Shown here: positions 43,416 through 53,630 of the stretch, one piece after another
Layout: every line of letters starts with the position of its first letter
How positions within the stretch are numbered: the first letter of the stretch is position 1
Source of the DNA: Nitrincola sp. A-D6
Lineage (GTDB): Bacteria; Pseudomonadota; Gammaproteobacteria; Pseudomonadales; Balneatricaceae
Length of the DNA: 59,538 bases
Direction of reading: 5' to 3'
NCBI RefSeq assembly: GCF_000764495.1
Contig: NZ_JRLB01000029.1
Span: 15-59,552, forward strand
Made by a program: the position numbers and the translations under genes
Notes under the pieces: model-generated
Seen by the model: only the letters and a program-made list of their open reading frames with translations
What the model was told of the DNA's origin: nothing
Databases searched by the model: none

Positions 43416-43618
43416 TGTAGGAGCCCACTCTGTGGGCGAAAAAGAAAGGCATCGCTCCTGTAGGAGCCCACTTCGTGGGCGAAGAGCTTCGCTCACAGAG
43501 TGAGCTCCTACGCAGAGTGAGCTCCTACAGAATAAAGAACACCCCCCTATTGTAGGAGCCCGCTCTGCGGGCGAAAGGTGTTTTGTTTGAGCATTCGCCC
43601 GCAGAGCGGGCTCCCACA
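43416..43618. repeat. Cluster of REP-like palindromic repeats
   Basis: At least four copies of a 25-base unit (TGTAGGAGCCC-N-GGGCGAA). Direct copies: 43416-43440, 43459-43483 and 43551-43575. Inverted copies: 43488-43511 and 43594-43618, plus a partial one at 43512-43529. The pair 43551-43575 / 43594-43618 can form a long hairpin with an 18-base loop. The sequence resembles REP elements of pseudomonads and relatives, which are moved by RAYT transposases. It lies between convergent genes and may also end transcription. Confidence 0.85.
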
Positions 43619-43637
43619 ACAAAACAGCTAATTCCCC

Positions 43638-44532
43638 CTACCGGGGTGCAACAAAGTGCTCAGCCAACATGTCACTCATTGGCACGTTAAGCGTTATGCC
43701 TTTCCCGGGCAGGGGTTGCTGAAACCAGCGTTGATACAGCCGTGGCATCTCCGGGCTGGTGTAAATCTGTTCAAGCGCGTTATTCACGTGTTCCGCAAAG
43801 GCGTCATCACCCAGTCGCATCATAAAGCCCAGGGGTTCCGTCGGGGAAACAGCTTCTTCAGACAGGGTGTATCTTTCAGGGTTGTCTGATTCGGCAATCA
43901 TGGTACTGAGTAATATATCGTCCATGGCGAAGGCGGCTACGCGATCATCTGCTACTAGATCAAAGGCTTGTTGTAAGGTGTCTACCGGAATGATGGATAA
44001 ATTCAGTTGTTGCTGTCGGTTTGCCCGATTAATCTGACTAACATTGACTGTACCTCGGGCGACACTGACGCTGCGCCCGGCCAGATCTTGCAGGGTTTTA
44101 AAATTGTTTTTCTGCAGGGCTACGTAGCGCACGGACACAAAAAAAATGGCTCAGCGCAAACTGTGCGCTACGCTGGCGCTCTGGCGTATTAGTGCTGGCA
44201 TTGCACTCAATATCGATATCGCCACTATTGAGTAACATAATCCGGTTGCTGGGTGTGCGCGGCACATAGACTATATCCAGTGAGGGAAGGTTTAATTGCG
44301 CTTGCAGTTGTTCAGCCAGGCGTTGGCAAATATCGATAGAGTAGCCAACGACCTCGTTGCTCTGCTCATCCACATAAGAGAAGGGCGCTGTATCACCATA
44401 GCCAACGCGCAGCACCCCTGTTGCTTCTATACGTTCAAGCGTATTGATCGGTGTTGTTGCCTGTGCAGCCCCTCCACCCCAAAGCATGATCAGTAAGCTA
44501 CATCCCAGGGATAATATACGTCGGCGCATCAT
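43638..44532 (-). CDS. Orphan family-3 solute-binding protein, copy 2 (one frameshift)
   Basis: About 297 residues after removing one base from the eight-A run at 44139-44146. Signal peptide at the start (ILSLGCSLLIMLWGGGAAQA), then a type II periplasmic amino-acid-binding fold: GVLRVGYGDTAPFSYVDEQ, GYSIDICQRLAEQL, DIECNASTNTPERQRSAQF, LAGRSVSVARGTVN, and AAFAMDDILL. It is a close tandem paralogue of the preceding binding protein. No ABC permease or ATPase lies nearby. It is the last gene of a run that begins with a diguanylate cyclase, so it may sense rather than transport (inference). Confidence 0.85.
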
Positions 44533-44540
44533 AGTCTACC

Positions 44541-45436
44541 TCATTCTTTGTACTGCTCAGGATTGGCAAATATAGCGGCAAGCTCTGCGCTAACGGCAGG
44601 TTCAATACTCTGTTATCAGGAGGAATAGGTTGCACAAACCACTTATCATAAAGGGTGTAAATGGAGCCACTTTGATAAATATCACCCAGGGCCTTGTTTA
44701 CCTGTGCAACAAAAACAGGGTCATCAGATGGCATCATTAATCCATAAGGCTCGGTGTTACTCAGGGTCGCTTCGGAAATCCGGAAGGCCGCAGAATTGGG
44801 GGCTGAGGCAATCAAACCGGCTAATAAAATATCATCCATAACAAAAGCAGCAGCCTGCCCTGAAGCCACCATGGTAAAAGCCTCTTCATGATTACGGCTC
44901 AGCATCACTGAAATATTCAGCCCCTGGGTTCGATTGAGTTCGTTGAGTTGTGCAATATTAACGGTACCTGTGGTGGATACCACACTTTGGCCAGCTAAAT
45001 CCTGCAGGCTATTCATCTGTTTTTCGGCTAGAGATACATAGCGTGTGGCTGTCAGAAAATGCGGGTATGAAAATGCGGCCTGGCGGCGGCGCTCTGGCGT
45101 ATTGGTGGTCACTCCACATTCAATATCGACTGTGCCGTTACCTACCAGGATAAACCGGTTTGCGGGCGTGAGGGGTACAAAGGTTACGTTGAGTTCATTT
45201 AACCCGAGGTTTTCCTGCAGAGCATTGATCACTTCCAGGCAAAGGTCGATGGCATAACCGATTGGTTGTCCGTTTACCAGATAGGAAAAAGGTATTTCGC
45301 TGCTGCGATGTCCGATAGTAATTTCGCCAGTAGACACAATATGTGACAGGCTGGGCGAAGAGGCTAACAGATCACTGGCCAGGGCACTTTGCCAGATCGT
45401 GCTACTTACTAATACAGCGATTAGCCATTTCATCAT
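44541..45436 (-). CDS. Orphan family-3 solute-binding protein, copy 1 (one frameshift at the end)
   Basis: About 298 residues. Start at 45436 (MMKWLIAVLV) with AGAGAG just upstream; the longer frame begins at 45451. Signal peptide ends near ALA. Fold as in copy 2: GEITIGHRSSEIPFSYLVNG, DIECGVTTNTPERRRQAAFSY, AAAFVMDDILLAGLIA. Near 44580 the frame goes wrong; adding one base gives LAAIFANPEQYKE and a stop at 44541-44543, 8 bases before the next gene, instead of an overlap to 44498. The start codon is one base from the cyclase stop, so the three genes are tightly coupled. Confidence 0.85.
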
Positions 45437-45437
45437 A

Positions 45438-46873
45438 TTACTCTCTGTCAATGATACTGGAGCCCATGGTCATCCCTTCAGTATAGTGCATATAGCAGTC
45501 GCGTCCTTTCGCCTTGGCTGCATAGAGTGCCAGGTCAGCCTTGTGCAGAAGATCATGACTGTTATTACTATTCAGGGGTGCGTTTGAAATGCCAACACTG
45601 ACGCCGATATGAATATCCTGCTTATCGATAATAAACGGCTCTCTGAGGGCGGAAACTATTTTTCCTGCCAGCAGGCTGGCCTCTTCCTGTGCATTGACAG
45701 TAACCGGCTGAATGATGGCAAATTCATCACCCCCCAGACGTGCGACTAAATCATTAGCGCCGAGAAGTGCCAGGACTCTCTGACTGGCTTCTACTAACAG
45801 GCCGCAACAACCCCGTGTCCCAGGCTATCGTTGACGGCTTTAAAATGGTCGAGATCAAACAGCATGACATTAAACACCTCGCCCAGAAGCAAGGTGTGTA
45901 GCGCGTCTGTTAATGCGTCATTAAACTGTGCACGATTAGGTAATTTGGTTAAGGAGTCGTGGTGTGCAAGGTGTTGAAATCGCAGTGCTTCATCTTTTAC
46001 ATCAAGTAGATGCTCACGTTCAATAACCTTCTTGCGCAGGGCATCGATAGCCTTGGCCATTTCACCGATTTCATCATTACGCTCAGTATAGGGTGTGGCG
46101 TGAGTGGTTTGATTTTTGGCTATATCGGTTAATGCCTTAACTAAAATAGGAACGGGTTTGAAAAATTGGCGCATCAATATCGTGACCAGCAACGCAGTTG
46201 CAACCAATACAATCAAAAGCGTCACAAAGATTTTACCAATCAAGTCGTTATGTATCCGATACAGCTTATCTTTTTGGCCAATTGTTGATACGACAACCCC
46301 CAGCAGTTGATTATCTGCACTGACAATGGGTAGTGAGCTAATAAAATGCTCTTGATTCGCTATTTTGGCAAAGCCAACATAAAAATGGGTAGCGTCTGTA
46401 TTTGTCTGCCAAGCATCTACAGTCAAGCTGGCAGGGGTTTTCATCGATCCATTAAGCGCTTCTGCCACAACCTTGAAAGATCCGTCAGAAGACTCAGCAA
46501 ACAACCACACATTATTACGTGTTTGTGCACTGGCCAGCGCCAACACGTCAACTGGGCTAAATCCGGTTTCAAGCACCGACTCCTCATCGCCAATCGGGCG
46601 CCGGGAAACAATATGGGTGACCTGGCCTGTGTCATCCGTTGTTACAGCCACGGATGTATAAATACGCCGAATCGTCGCGCTGACAATTTGCGCATTGACC
46701 TGGGCTTCGCGTTTCCACTGTTCGCGAGCGCCGCGTTCCACCATAAAAAAGCCCGACAAGGCTCCAGTCACATACGCAAACAATACGCCCAGCAGCATAC
46801 ACACCACCACCTTACCCACAAGGGTGTGGTGCCAGGGAAGCCCTGGAGCGTTGTTCTGCTGGTGTTCTTGCAT
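45438..46873 (-). CDS. Membrane diguanylate cyclase with periplasmic sensor domain (one frameshift)
   Basis: About 478 residues after repair. Membrane helix at about 17-42, a periplasmic Cache-like domain (about 45-205), a second helix (about 207-232), a HAMP-like linker (about 235-290), then GGDEF. The frame stops at 45794; one base lost at about 45805-45814 restores LLVEASQRVLALLGANDLVARLGGDEF (motif 381-385) to the stop at 45438-45440. The RxxD inhibitory site is absent (GAND), and the usual GD before LL reads GC or CC. It makes c-di-GMP in response to an external signal. The two following genes encode periplasmic binding proteins, likely partners. Confidence 0.88.
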
Positions 46874-47205
46874 AGAATCCGATTCCTGTATTGCAACAAC
46901 CTGGTTACCAGGGTGTAATTACGACGAGTAATCCTTTCTTTGATGGGATATTTTGAGCATAACTTGCTTCGATAAGCTTATAAGATACATTACGCTTTAG
47001 GTAGTAAAGTATCACTAAATGAAGGCGCGTGCTTTAAAAAATCACAGCGCTCAGGAGTGCTAGTCAACATCAAGGAGGGCAATGTGGGGGCTATGCTAAT
47101 AGCAGAAAAATGTTTAAGCCTGAGACGGAGTTACATCCGTTCAATACAGTCCCCATATAGTAACAAACGGGCACTGTACTGAAATATCCCAAGGACATTG
47201 GATGG
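46874..47205. other. Intergenic region with an imperfect hairpin
   Basis: No gene seen. It should hold the promoter of the leftward cyclase operon. An imperfect inverted repeat, TTCAATACAGT (47140-47150) with ACTGTACTGAA (47173-47183), 10 of 11 pairs, lies just past the end of the class V enzyme gene and may stop its transcript, though there is no T run. Confidence 0.35.
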
Positions 47206-48515
47206 TTACAGCAAAATCTCCTGTAAGGCGGCTAAACACGCATCAATTTCTTCTACACTGTTGTAATGAGCTAAGGAGATACGGGTGACCGCCTTAAGCC
47301 CCAGCGGGCGTAGAATATTACCCGAAAAGACATCATCACTGCGGGCATGAACGCGTATCCCACGATTACCGAGTTCAGCGACGATATACTTAGCCTCATA
47401 CTCAGCGATTGCAAATGACACCACGCCTTCACGGTGAGGGGTGTCTGAAGGCCCAATCAGTTTTATCCCGGGATATTTACTTAACCCGGCTAAGCTTTTG
47501 CTTCCGTTAATTAATCTATGTACGAGCGCACGCTCGTGATTACCTATGGCATTTCCGGCCGCGATCAAGCCAGCTCGGCGTGACGTCGTATCGGTAAAGT
47601 GTCCACCCAGCCAAACCAGGTAGTCGACCATTGCGCTAATGCCGATCAAGGCGGAGGGATCACGACTACCCAACTCCCATGCATCGGCTGACTTTCCGAT
47701 CAGTTTGTCGTGTTCGGTTAGGCTAAGGCGCCTGGATAGCCAGGCATAGCCATTATTAAAACGGCAGAAAACCTTATAAGGCGAAATAACATAGGCATCA
47801 ACACCATAGGTTTCGACATTGAGTAAACCGTGGGGCGCATGTTGGATACCATCGACGATGATGATGCACTCAGGGGCAATGCAGCGGATACTTTGTGCTA
47901 TCTCAGCAACATCCATGCTCATCCCCGTTACTGGCTGGTATGCAGGATCGTGGCGATGCGGGTATCGGAACGTACAAACTTGGCATAGTGTGTCGCCGTC
48001 ACGCGTCCTGCATTAATATCGAAAGGAACCTCAATCCACTCACGGTTGGTGCGTTGGGCCCATTGACGAGTCGCATCGTAGGTGGCGGGGTGTTCGATTG
48101 CGCAGGTGACAAGGCTACCCCCGGCTTCAGCCGAGAGTGCAGCGGCACGGATCACGCGAAAAAGGCATTCTGTTCCTGTTTCACCACCAAAAATCACGCC
48201 ATTATCAGGGCTAATACCGAAGAAGGTCATTAAATCGTTGCGACCGGCAGCAACGATCGCGGATATAGCATGGGAGGCGGGGTTATCGCGGTGTTCGTTA
48301 TCGGGAATAGCCGCTATTTCTGCCCCTTGGGTAATGACCGACTTAAGCGTTAGTGAACCACCGGCGTTTTCAAAGTAGGTTCGCTTACCGCTATAAGGGC
48401 AAGTGTCGACATGCAAGAAACGCTCCCGTACCTGAGCCAATAGCTCATTGGGTAATAGGGCGCCTTGAGTTGAATGGGCTGGGGCCGCTGTATTGAGAAA
48501 AGTTGTCGTGCTCAT
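47206..48515 (-). CDS. Class V PLP-dependent aminotransferase/desulfurase-like enzyme (one frameshift)
   Basis: About 436 residues from the Met at 48515 (48530 is the alternative). Fold-type I, SufS/isopenicillin-epimerase-like: YFENAGGSLTLKSV, IFGGETGTECLFRV, the cofactor Asp-x-x-Gln in VDGIQHAPHG, and the PLP lysine in VISPYKVF. The frame ends after ILHTSQ; one base added at 47933-47935 gives HTSPVTGMSMDVAEIAQ. Substrate unknown. It follows tctA by about 60 bases on the same strand, so the compound imported by the transporter may be amino-acid- or sulfur-like (inference). Confidence 0.8.
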
Positions 48516-48575
48516 AATAGTTGTCAGCATCTCAAATGATTAGATGTGGGTTTGCTTGTTGTTCACAAGATCTAG

Positions 48576-50067
48576 TTATTTCTGGTTGTTGCGTCGACGC
48601 CATTGACTCCATAGCGGATACGCCAGAGCCAGCACTACGAGAGCGCAAAGCGTTAGCGACAGTGGCCGAGTAAAGAAGGTGGTAAGATCCCAGTGCGAGA
48701 TTTGCATCGAACGGCGAAAGTTAACTTCAAGAATAGGTCCCAGGATCAGGGCAATGACCAAGGGGGCGGCAGGGTAACGCCAGCGCTCCATAAAATATCC
48801 AACCACACCGAAAGCAACAACCAGCCAGACGTCAAACATCTCGTTACGCAGTGCATAAGTACCGATTACGCTGAATACCAGAATCATCGGTCCTAATACC
48901 GCACCAGGGACTTTTGTTACGATGACCAGATAGCGACACAGCCACAATCCCAGAATCGCAAAAAGCACATTGGCCAGTAACAGGGAAAGGATGAGGGTAT
49001 AAGTTGTTTCCGCGTGTTGGGTAAACAGGCTAGGTCCTGGAATGAGTCCGTGAATTGTTAAACCGCCTATAAAGACAGCCGTGACGGCGTTTCCAGGAAT
49101 GCCCAGCGTTAGGGTTGGAATTAAGGTACCACCTGTGACAGCATTATTGGCGGATTCAGAAGCCGCAACCCCTTCGAGCTCACCTTTACCAAAGTTTTCC
49201 GGTGTGCTCGAATGACGCCGGGCTTCATTGTAAGAAATAAATGACGCAATGCTGGTGCCTGCACCGGGTAAAATCCCAACAACTGAACCTATGACAGAAG
49301 AGCGCAATAACGTGCGTAGGCAGCGTTTAATGTCGGACCATAACGGCAGATTACGCCCTTGGAGTTGGGGCCCTTTACCGGTTAGTACTCCCGCACTTCT
49401 GGGAACGCACAGATTAAATGCTTGAGAAACTGAAAAAAGTCCGATGAGCACCGGTAGCAAGGGCACGCCATCAAACAGTTCGCGTTGGCCGAAAGTAAAG
49501 CGCTGCGCACCAGTGAACGCATCCAGCCCTACACTCGCCAAAATCAGACCTAGTGCCGCTGATAGCACACCTTTTATGGGTTGATCCGAGGCGACACCTA
49601 CAATGGTTACCAGCCCGAATATAGCTAAAACCGTGTACTCTTGTGGCCCGAACGCGAGGGCAACGGTCGACAGCGGGGGCGCAACAGTGATCAATACAAT
49701 CACACTGAAGAGACCGCCGAAAAGTGAGGCCAGTGTTGCCATGCCAATGGCCTCACCCCCTCGTCCCAGCCATAGCTAATGGATATCCATCCAGCGCTGT
49801 GGCGATAGATGCATCTGTGCCAGGGGTACGCAATAGAATGGCGGTAATGGAGCCGCCATAGACCGAGCTAACGTATACGGCACCGAGTAGAATCAGCGCC
49901 AGATCTGCTGGCATGTTAAAGGTGATTGGAATACAAAGCGCGACGCCCATGGTTGAAGAAAGTCCTGGCAAGGAGCCGATTGTCATTCCGGCCAAGGTAC
50001 CAAGCAACAGCGTCAATAGAGCCATCGGCGTCAGAATATTACCTAGTGCAACAAGTAGTATATCCAT
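48576..50067 (-). CDS. tctA: TTT transporter large membrane subunit TctA, cluster 1 (one frameshift)
   Basis: About 496 residues from the Met at 50067 (MDILLVALGNILTPM). Some twelve hydrophobic segments; family blocks GSLPGLSSTMGVAL, YGGSITAILLRTPGT, GILPGAGTSIASFISYNEA and NNAVTGGTLIPTLTLGIPG. The frame is broken at the CCCCC at 49756-49760; removing one base gives DGYPLAMAGTRGEAIGMATLASLFGG at the right spacing. With TctB and TctC it imports carboxylates in a secondary-active way. Confidence 0.9.
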
Positions 50068-50102
50068 AGAAATAGTCTCTTGGGTGTCTTTGAAGAAAGC
50101 TG

Positions 50103-50548
50103 TTAGTTGGCTAGCCAATTCCAGAGCCCGCCACCAGGTAGGGGGACTGAAAGTAAGTGCACAAAAACGGCATAAATAAGGCTAGAAAAAGACACCGCAA
50201 GTATTAGGGCCGTGGGCCAGCGTAAGTCGCTCAAGCTGCGTAAACTAACCAGCAGAAATACAATCAGCGCAACAAATGTTCCAACACTTATCATCAGCCT
50301 AATAATCCCAGCACACATAGGCACCAGAGGGTGAAACGTTGCCAGGCAACTGGGAGCTGGGATTCATCAGGGAGTTTGCGACGAAAAGAATCGAGTCCGA
50401 TGCCCAAACAGGCAAGCCCCCCAAGTGAACCGGCGATCACGGGGAAAACCCCCGCATCGCCACGCATGTCAAGCCCGATCCAGACTACACCAGCGCACAA
50501 GCCTCCAATCAAAACGGCCAGCATACGGTCAATTTTGTTGAGTGGCAT
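50103..50548 (-). CDS. tctB: TTT transporter small membrane subunit TctB, cluster 1 (one frameshift)
   Basis: About 148 residues after adding one base near 50296. Four hydrophobic segments: DRMLAVLIGGLCAGVVWIGL, a second ending CLCVLGLLG, then ISVGTFVALIVFLLVSL and ILAVSFSSLIYAVFV. The short, poorly conserved TctB subunit is recognised by size, topology and place between tctC and tctA. Confidence 0.85.
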
Positions 50549-50561
50549 AGAGCGAGTCCTC

Positions 50562-51566
50562 CTAACGGGTTAAATCACTGCTCAATCCAAGGCTCTTGGT
50601 CCCAAAGGCTTTTAGCCGATCATGACTTTCGTGGATAAAGTCAACGTAGTCTTGTCCATAAATAGGATTAACCGGCATATTGAGCTGCTCCATTTCGGCC
50701 AGAAACTCCGGATTCTCTACCACCTCACGGGTCACAGACAACAGAATGTCATACACTGGTTGCGGAATATCAGCCGGTACAGCAAACCCGCGTGATGCCG
50801 CCGCTAGCACGTCATAACCCTGCTCTTTACCGGTAGGTACAGCCGAAATTGCATCGATGCGTTCATTTGACCAAACAGCTAAACCACGCACTTTGCCCTC
50901 TTTGATCTGGTTTACCACTTCCGACATGTTGCCTTCAAAAGCCGTGATGTGCCCACCAAGAAGAGCGGCTGTTGCTTCAGCATTACCACTGTAAGAGACA
51001 AAATTAAGGTCGATGTCAGCTTCTTTGGCAAAGTTGAGTGCTGCCAGATGGTCGTCACCGCCAATGCCTTCGTGGGACACAACTACGGATCTTGGATCTT
51101 CCTCTACCGCTGTAACAAAACTTTCCAGCGTTTGATAAGGACTGTCGGTGGCTACTGCCAAAACGCCAGGATCGGTAATGATATTGGCCAGAGGGCGAAT
51201 ATCATCAAGGGAATAACCCACAGTGCCTTCACGGGTGAAAGGATAAACTTCGACCACTGGCGAGTTAATCAAGCCAAGGGTATAGCCGTCGGGTGCCGCA
51301 TTGGCTAAATGTACCCATCCCAACTCACCCCCAGCGCCTGGTCGGTTAACCACGACGATACGTTGGCCGAGTTCTTCTTCAGCGTACTTCGCGAATATGC
51401 GTGCCATCGTATCGGTACTACCTCCGGCACCGAAGGCGACAATCAACTGTATTGGTTTGCTGGGGAAATCGTCAGCTGCTAGCACTGATGCACTTAGCCC
51501 ACTTGCCAAGATTGCCGTCATCGCACTCAGGATCAATTTTTGCTTGTATTTAAACTGTGCCTTCAT
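50562..51566 (-). CDS. tctC: TTT substrate-binding protein TctC, cluster 1
   Basis: 334 residues from the ATG at 51566, preceded by AAGGAAC; the frame extends to 51653 but the extra part has no leader. Signal peptide (LILSAMTAILASGLSASVLA). TctC/Bug fold: FPSKPIQLIVAFGAGGSTDTMARI, VVVNRPGAGGELGW, PDGYTLGLI and VSHEGIGGDDHLAAL. Binds the carboxylate ligand in the periplasm. First gene of the cluster 1 operon and divergent from a LysR gene. Confidence 0.92.
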   Translation of the reverse strand: MKAQFKYKQKLILSAMTAILASGLSASVLAADDFPSKPIQLIVAFGAGGSTDTMARIFAKYAEEELGQRIVVVNRPGAGGELGWVHLANAAPDGYTLGLINSPVVEVYPFTREGTVGYSLDDIRPLANIITDPGVLAVATDSPYQTLESFVTAVEEDPRSVVVSHEGIGGDDHLAALNFAKEADIDLNFVSYSGNAEATAALLGGHITAFEGNMSEVVNQIKEGKVRGLAVWSNERIDAISAVPTGKEQGYDVLAAASRGFAVPADIPQPVYDILLSVTREVVENPEFLAEMEQLNMPVNPIYGQDYVDFIHESHDRLKAFGTKSLGLSSDLTR

Positions 51567-51749
51567 CGTCTTGTTCCTTGTTACTTTTATAGTTTCAAAG
51601 TTATGTAGGGCAGTAGGGCACTCATTAGAAGTATTTTTAAGGCCTGACGCCATTGAGTGCCTGTGTCTTAGTTAAAAGCATTCTATACTTTCAAAAAAGC
51701 GAATAAAATTCATAAAATACAAGTCGAAATATTCATATATGGAGTCTCT

Positions 51750-52655
51750 ATGCTGACACTTAAGCAACTTGAAACGTTTGTGCAGGTGGTTGAATTAGGT
51801 ACATTTGAAAAGGCATCGCAGCGGCTAAATGCAACTCAATCGACTGTTTCTAAAAGAATTTCAGAGCTAGAGCAGGCAACAGGGCTGCATATTTTTGATC
51901 GCTCACTGCGTAATGCACGTTTAACCGAAGAGGGTGAACAACTACTAGAACTGGCCTACTTGACGATAGACAGCGCCAATAAGATTCGTGAACTCAATAA
52001 ACAACCGGAGAGTAAACTTCACCGTATCCGCATTGGCTTTACCGAACTGACCGCGCTGACTTGGCTGCCTGGATTTTTGCGGGAATACACCCTTGAACGG
52101 CCTGATATCCGTTTGGATATCACTATTGATATGAGCCGCACCCTCTACCAACAGTTTCAGGATGGTGAACTGGATTTGGTGGTAATACCGCTTGTCCCAG
52201 AAGTGTTTGCCCAGCCTGGTGTGGAAATGCTTCTGTTAGAAAGCGTGGAAATGGCGTTTATGGCCAGGGCTGGATTAGTGGATGGGCCGCGTCCCCTACC
52301 CATTAGTAAACTGGAATCCTATACTCTGATAAGTCAGGGCAAGCGCTCTGGGTTTGCTCAGGACATAAATCGCTGGATTTCACACCAAGGTATGGCTTCA
52401 CCCGTTCAGATAGCCGATAACTTACTTGCCCTTGTTGGCTTGGTGACGGCTGGGCGGGGTATCAGCGTACTGCCAAAACTCTGCGTGCAGCGTTTTGCCC
52501 AAACACAGGAGTTGGAGATATTAGAGACTCTTCCTCAGCCCCCAACGATCGGTTACTACGCGTTATACCACAGTGGTATTCGGATCTCATTGCTTGAAGA
52601 AATAGCCCTTCGTCTTGGTAAAGCCGCCGATTTTACCCGTCCTTTTTTTGTGTAG
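51750..52655 (+). CDS. LysR-type regulator of TTT cluster 1
   Basis: 301 residues, intact. Winged helix-turn-helix (LKQLETFVQVVELGTFEKASQRLNATQSTVSKRI) and a full effector domain ending near KAADFTRPFF. Divergent from tctC of cluster 1, with an AT-rich gap of 183 bases. It is expected to respond to the transporter's substrate. Its end overlaps the end of the facing LysR gene by 23 bases. Confidence 0.9.
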   Translation: MLTLKQLETFVQVVELGTFEKASQRLNATQSTVSKRISELEQATGLHIFDRSLRNARLTEEGEQLLELAYLTIDSANKIRELNKQPESKLHRIRIGFTELTALTWLPGFLREYTLERPDIRLDITIDMSRTLYQQFQDGELDLVVIPLVPEVFAQPGVEMLLLESVEMAFMARAGLVDGPRPLPISKLESYTLISQGKRSGFAQDINRWISHQGMASPVQIADNLLALVGLVTAGRGISVLPKLCVQRFAQTQELEILETLPQPPTIGYYALYHSGIRISLLEEIALRLGKAADFTRPFFV

Positions 52656-53541
52656 CTGTATTCGCGATAAGCATGTTTATAAAGTTATCCAGAAGGGGGT
52701 TGGTTTCGTCTTTGCGTGTGACCGCAACAAGTGTTGTACTGATATCAATGTCATCGACAGGTAGAAAAACCACATCCCTTCGATTGTTGGGTGTGATCGA
52801 CCCACTAACCAGGGTTCCACCGAGTCCGGCTCCAACCAGTGCCAACGCGGTATGAATTTCAATGGCCTCATGGGTTAACGTCGGGCGTATGCCTTTTTCC
52901 TCAAGGTGCGTCAGAATTTTTTGTCCGAATGGGCTGCGAGGATCCTTAGGATACAGAATGAAGGGGAGTTGCTTGAAGGCACTGATAGGGAAGCTGTCAT
53001 GCTGTGCAAGTGGATGATCAATTGGCAGGGCGGCCATAAACGGGTCGTTAATGATCACTTCATAGTGCATGTCCGCATGGCGTTCAAACAAGCCGATAAA
53101 GCGTGAAATACCGACATCTATACGGTGTTGCCTTAAGCCTTCTTCCTGATATTCGGACAGTACCTCAACAAGATCGAGATGTACCTCTGGGTTTTGGGCT
53201 CGGTAACTTTTGATCACAGAGGGCAGCAATGAAAAAAGTGTTGAGCGAATAAAACCAATACCCAGCCATCCGCCACTGCCACTGGCGACTTGTCTGGATT
53301 CTTCCTCTAAGCGGGTTGCCTGAATCAACAGCTCTTTTGCACGAGGGTAGAAAAACTTTCCAAGTGACGTGAGCTGCATAGGCCGGGTTGAGCGATCAAA
53401 CAGCTCCCCTCCCAGGTTCTGTTCCAGCAAGGTCAGCTGTGCACTGATGGCTGTCGGCGCAACAAACAGGCGTTTTGCGGCGGCACTCCCTCCACCGGCA
53501 TCGACGACCTCACAGAAGTAGCGTATCTGTCTTAGATTCAT
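52633..53541 (-). CDS. LysR-type regulator of TTT cluster 2
   Basis: 302 residues, intact. Helix-turn-helix MNLRQIRYFCEVVDAGGGSAAAKRLF, then AISAQLTLLEQNLGGELFDRS; effector domain with FILYPKDPRSPFGQKIL. It resembles the CatR/CbnR-like subgroup of aromatic-acid regulators. Divergent from the aldolase gene at 53631, with a palindromic operator in the gap. Confidence 0.9.
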   Translation of the reverse strand: MNLRQIRYFCEVVDAGGGSAAAKRLFVAPTAISAQLTLLEQNLGGELFDRSTRPMQLTSLGKFFYPRAKELLIQATRLEEESRQVASGSGGWLGIGFIRSTLFSLLPSVIKSYRAQNPEVHLDLVEVLSEYQEEGLRQHRIDVGISRFIGLFERHADMHYEVIINDPFMAALPIDHPLAQHDSFPISAFKQLPFILYPKDPRSPFGQKILTHLEEKGIRPTLTHEAIEIHTALALVGAGLGGTLVSGSITPNNRRDVVFLPVDDIDISTTLVAVTRKDETNPLLDNFINMLIANTATQKKDG

Positions 53542-53571
53542 TTTTAGTGAACTTACCTGCGTAATTCGCTG

Positions 53572-53591
53572 ATTGATTAAAGATAATCAAT
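53572..53591. promoter_or_regulatory. Palindromic LysR operator before the aldolase gene
   Basis: ATTGATTA (53572-53579), 4-base spacer, TAATCAAT (53584-53591): an exact inverted repeat holding the T-N11-A core. Located between the divergent LysR gene and the aldolase-TTT operon, about 40 bases before the aldolase ATG. Confidence 0.7.
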
Positions 53592-53630
53592 ATATGATAG
53601 TGAGGCTGAGGTCAACTCAGGAGTATAAAA

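Noticed and set aside
43416..43618. CRISPR array
   Set aside because: Repeats are palindromic, in both orientations and unevenly spaced with very short gaps; no cas genes. REP-like elements fit better.
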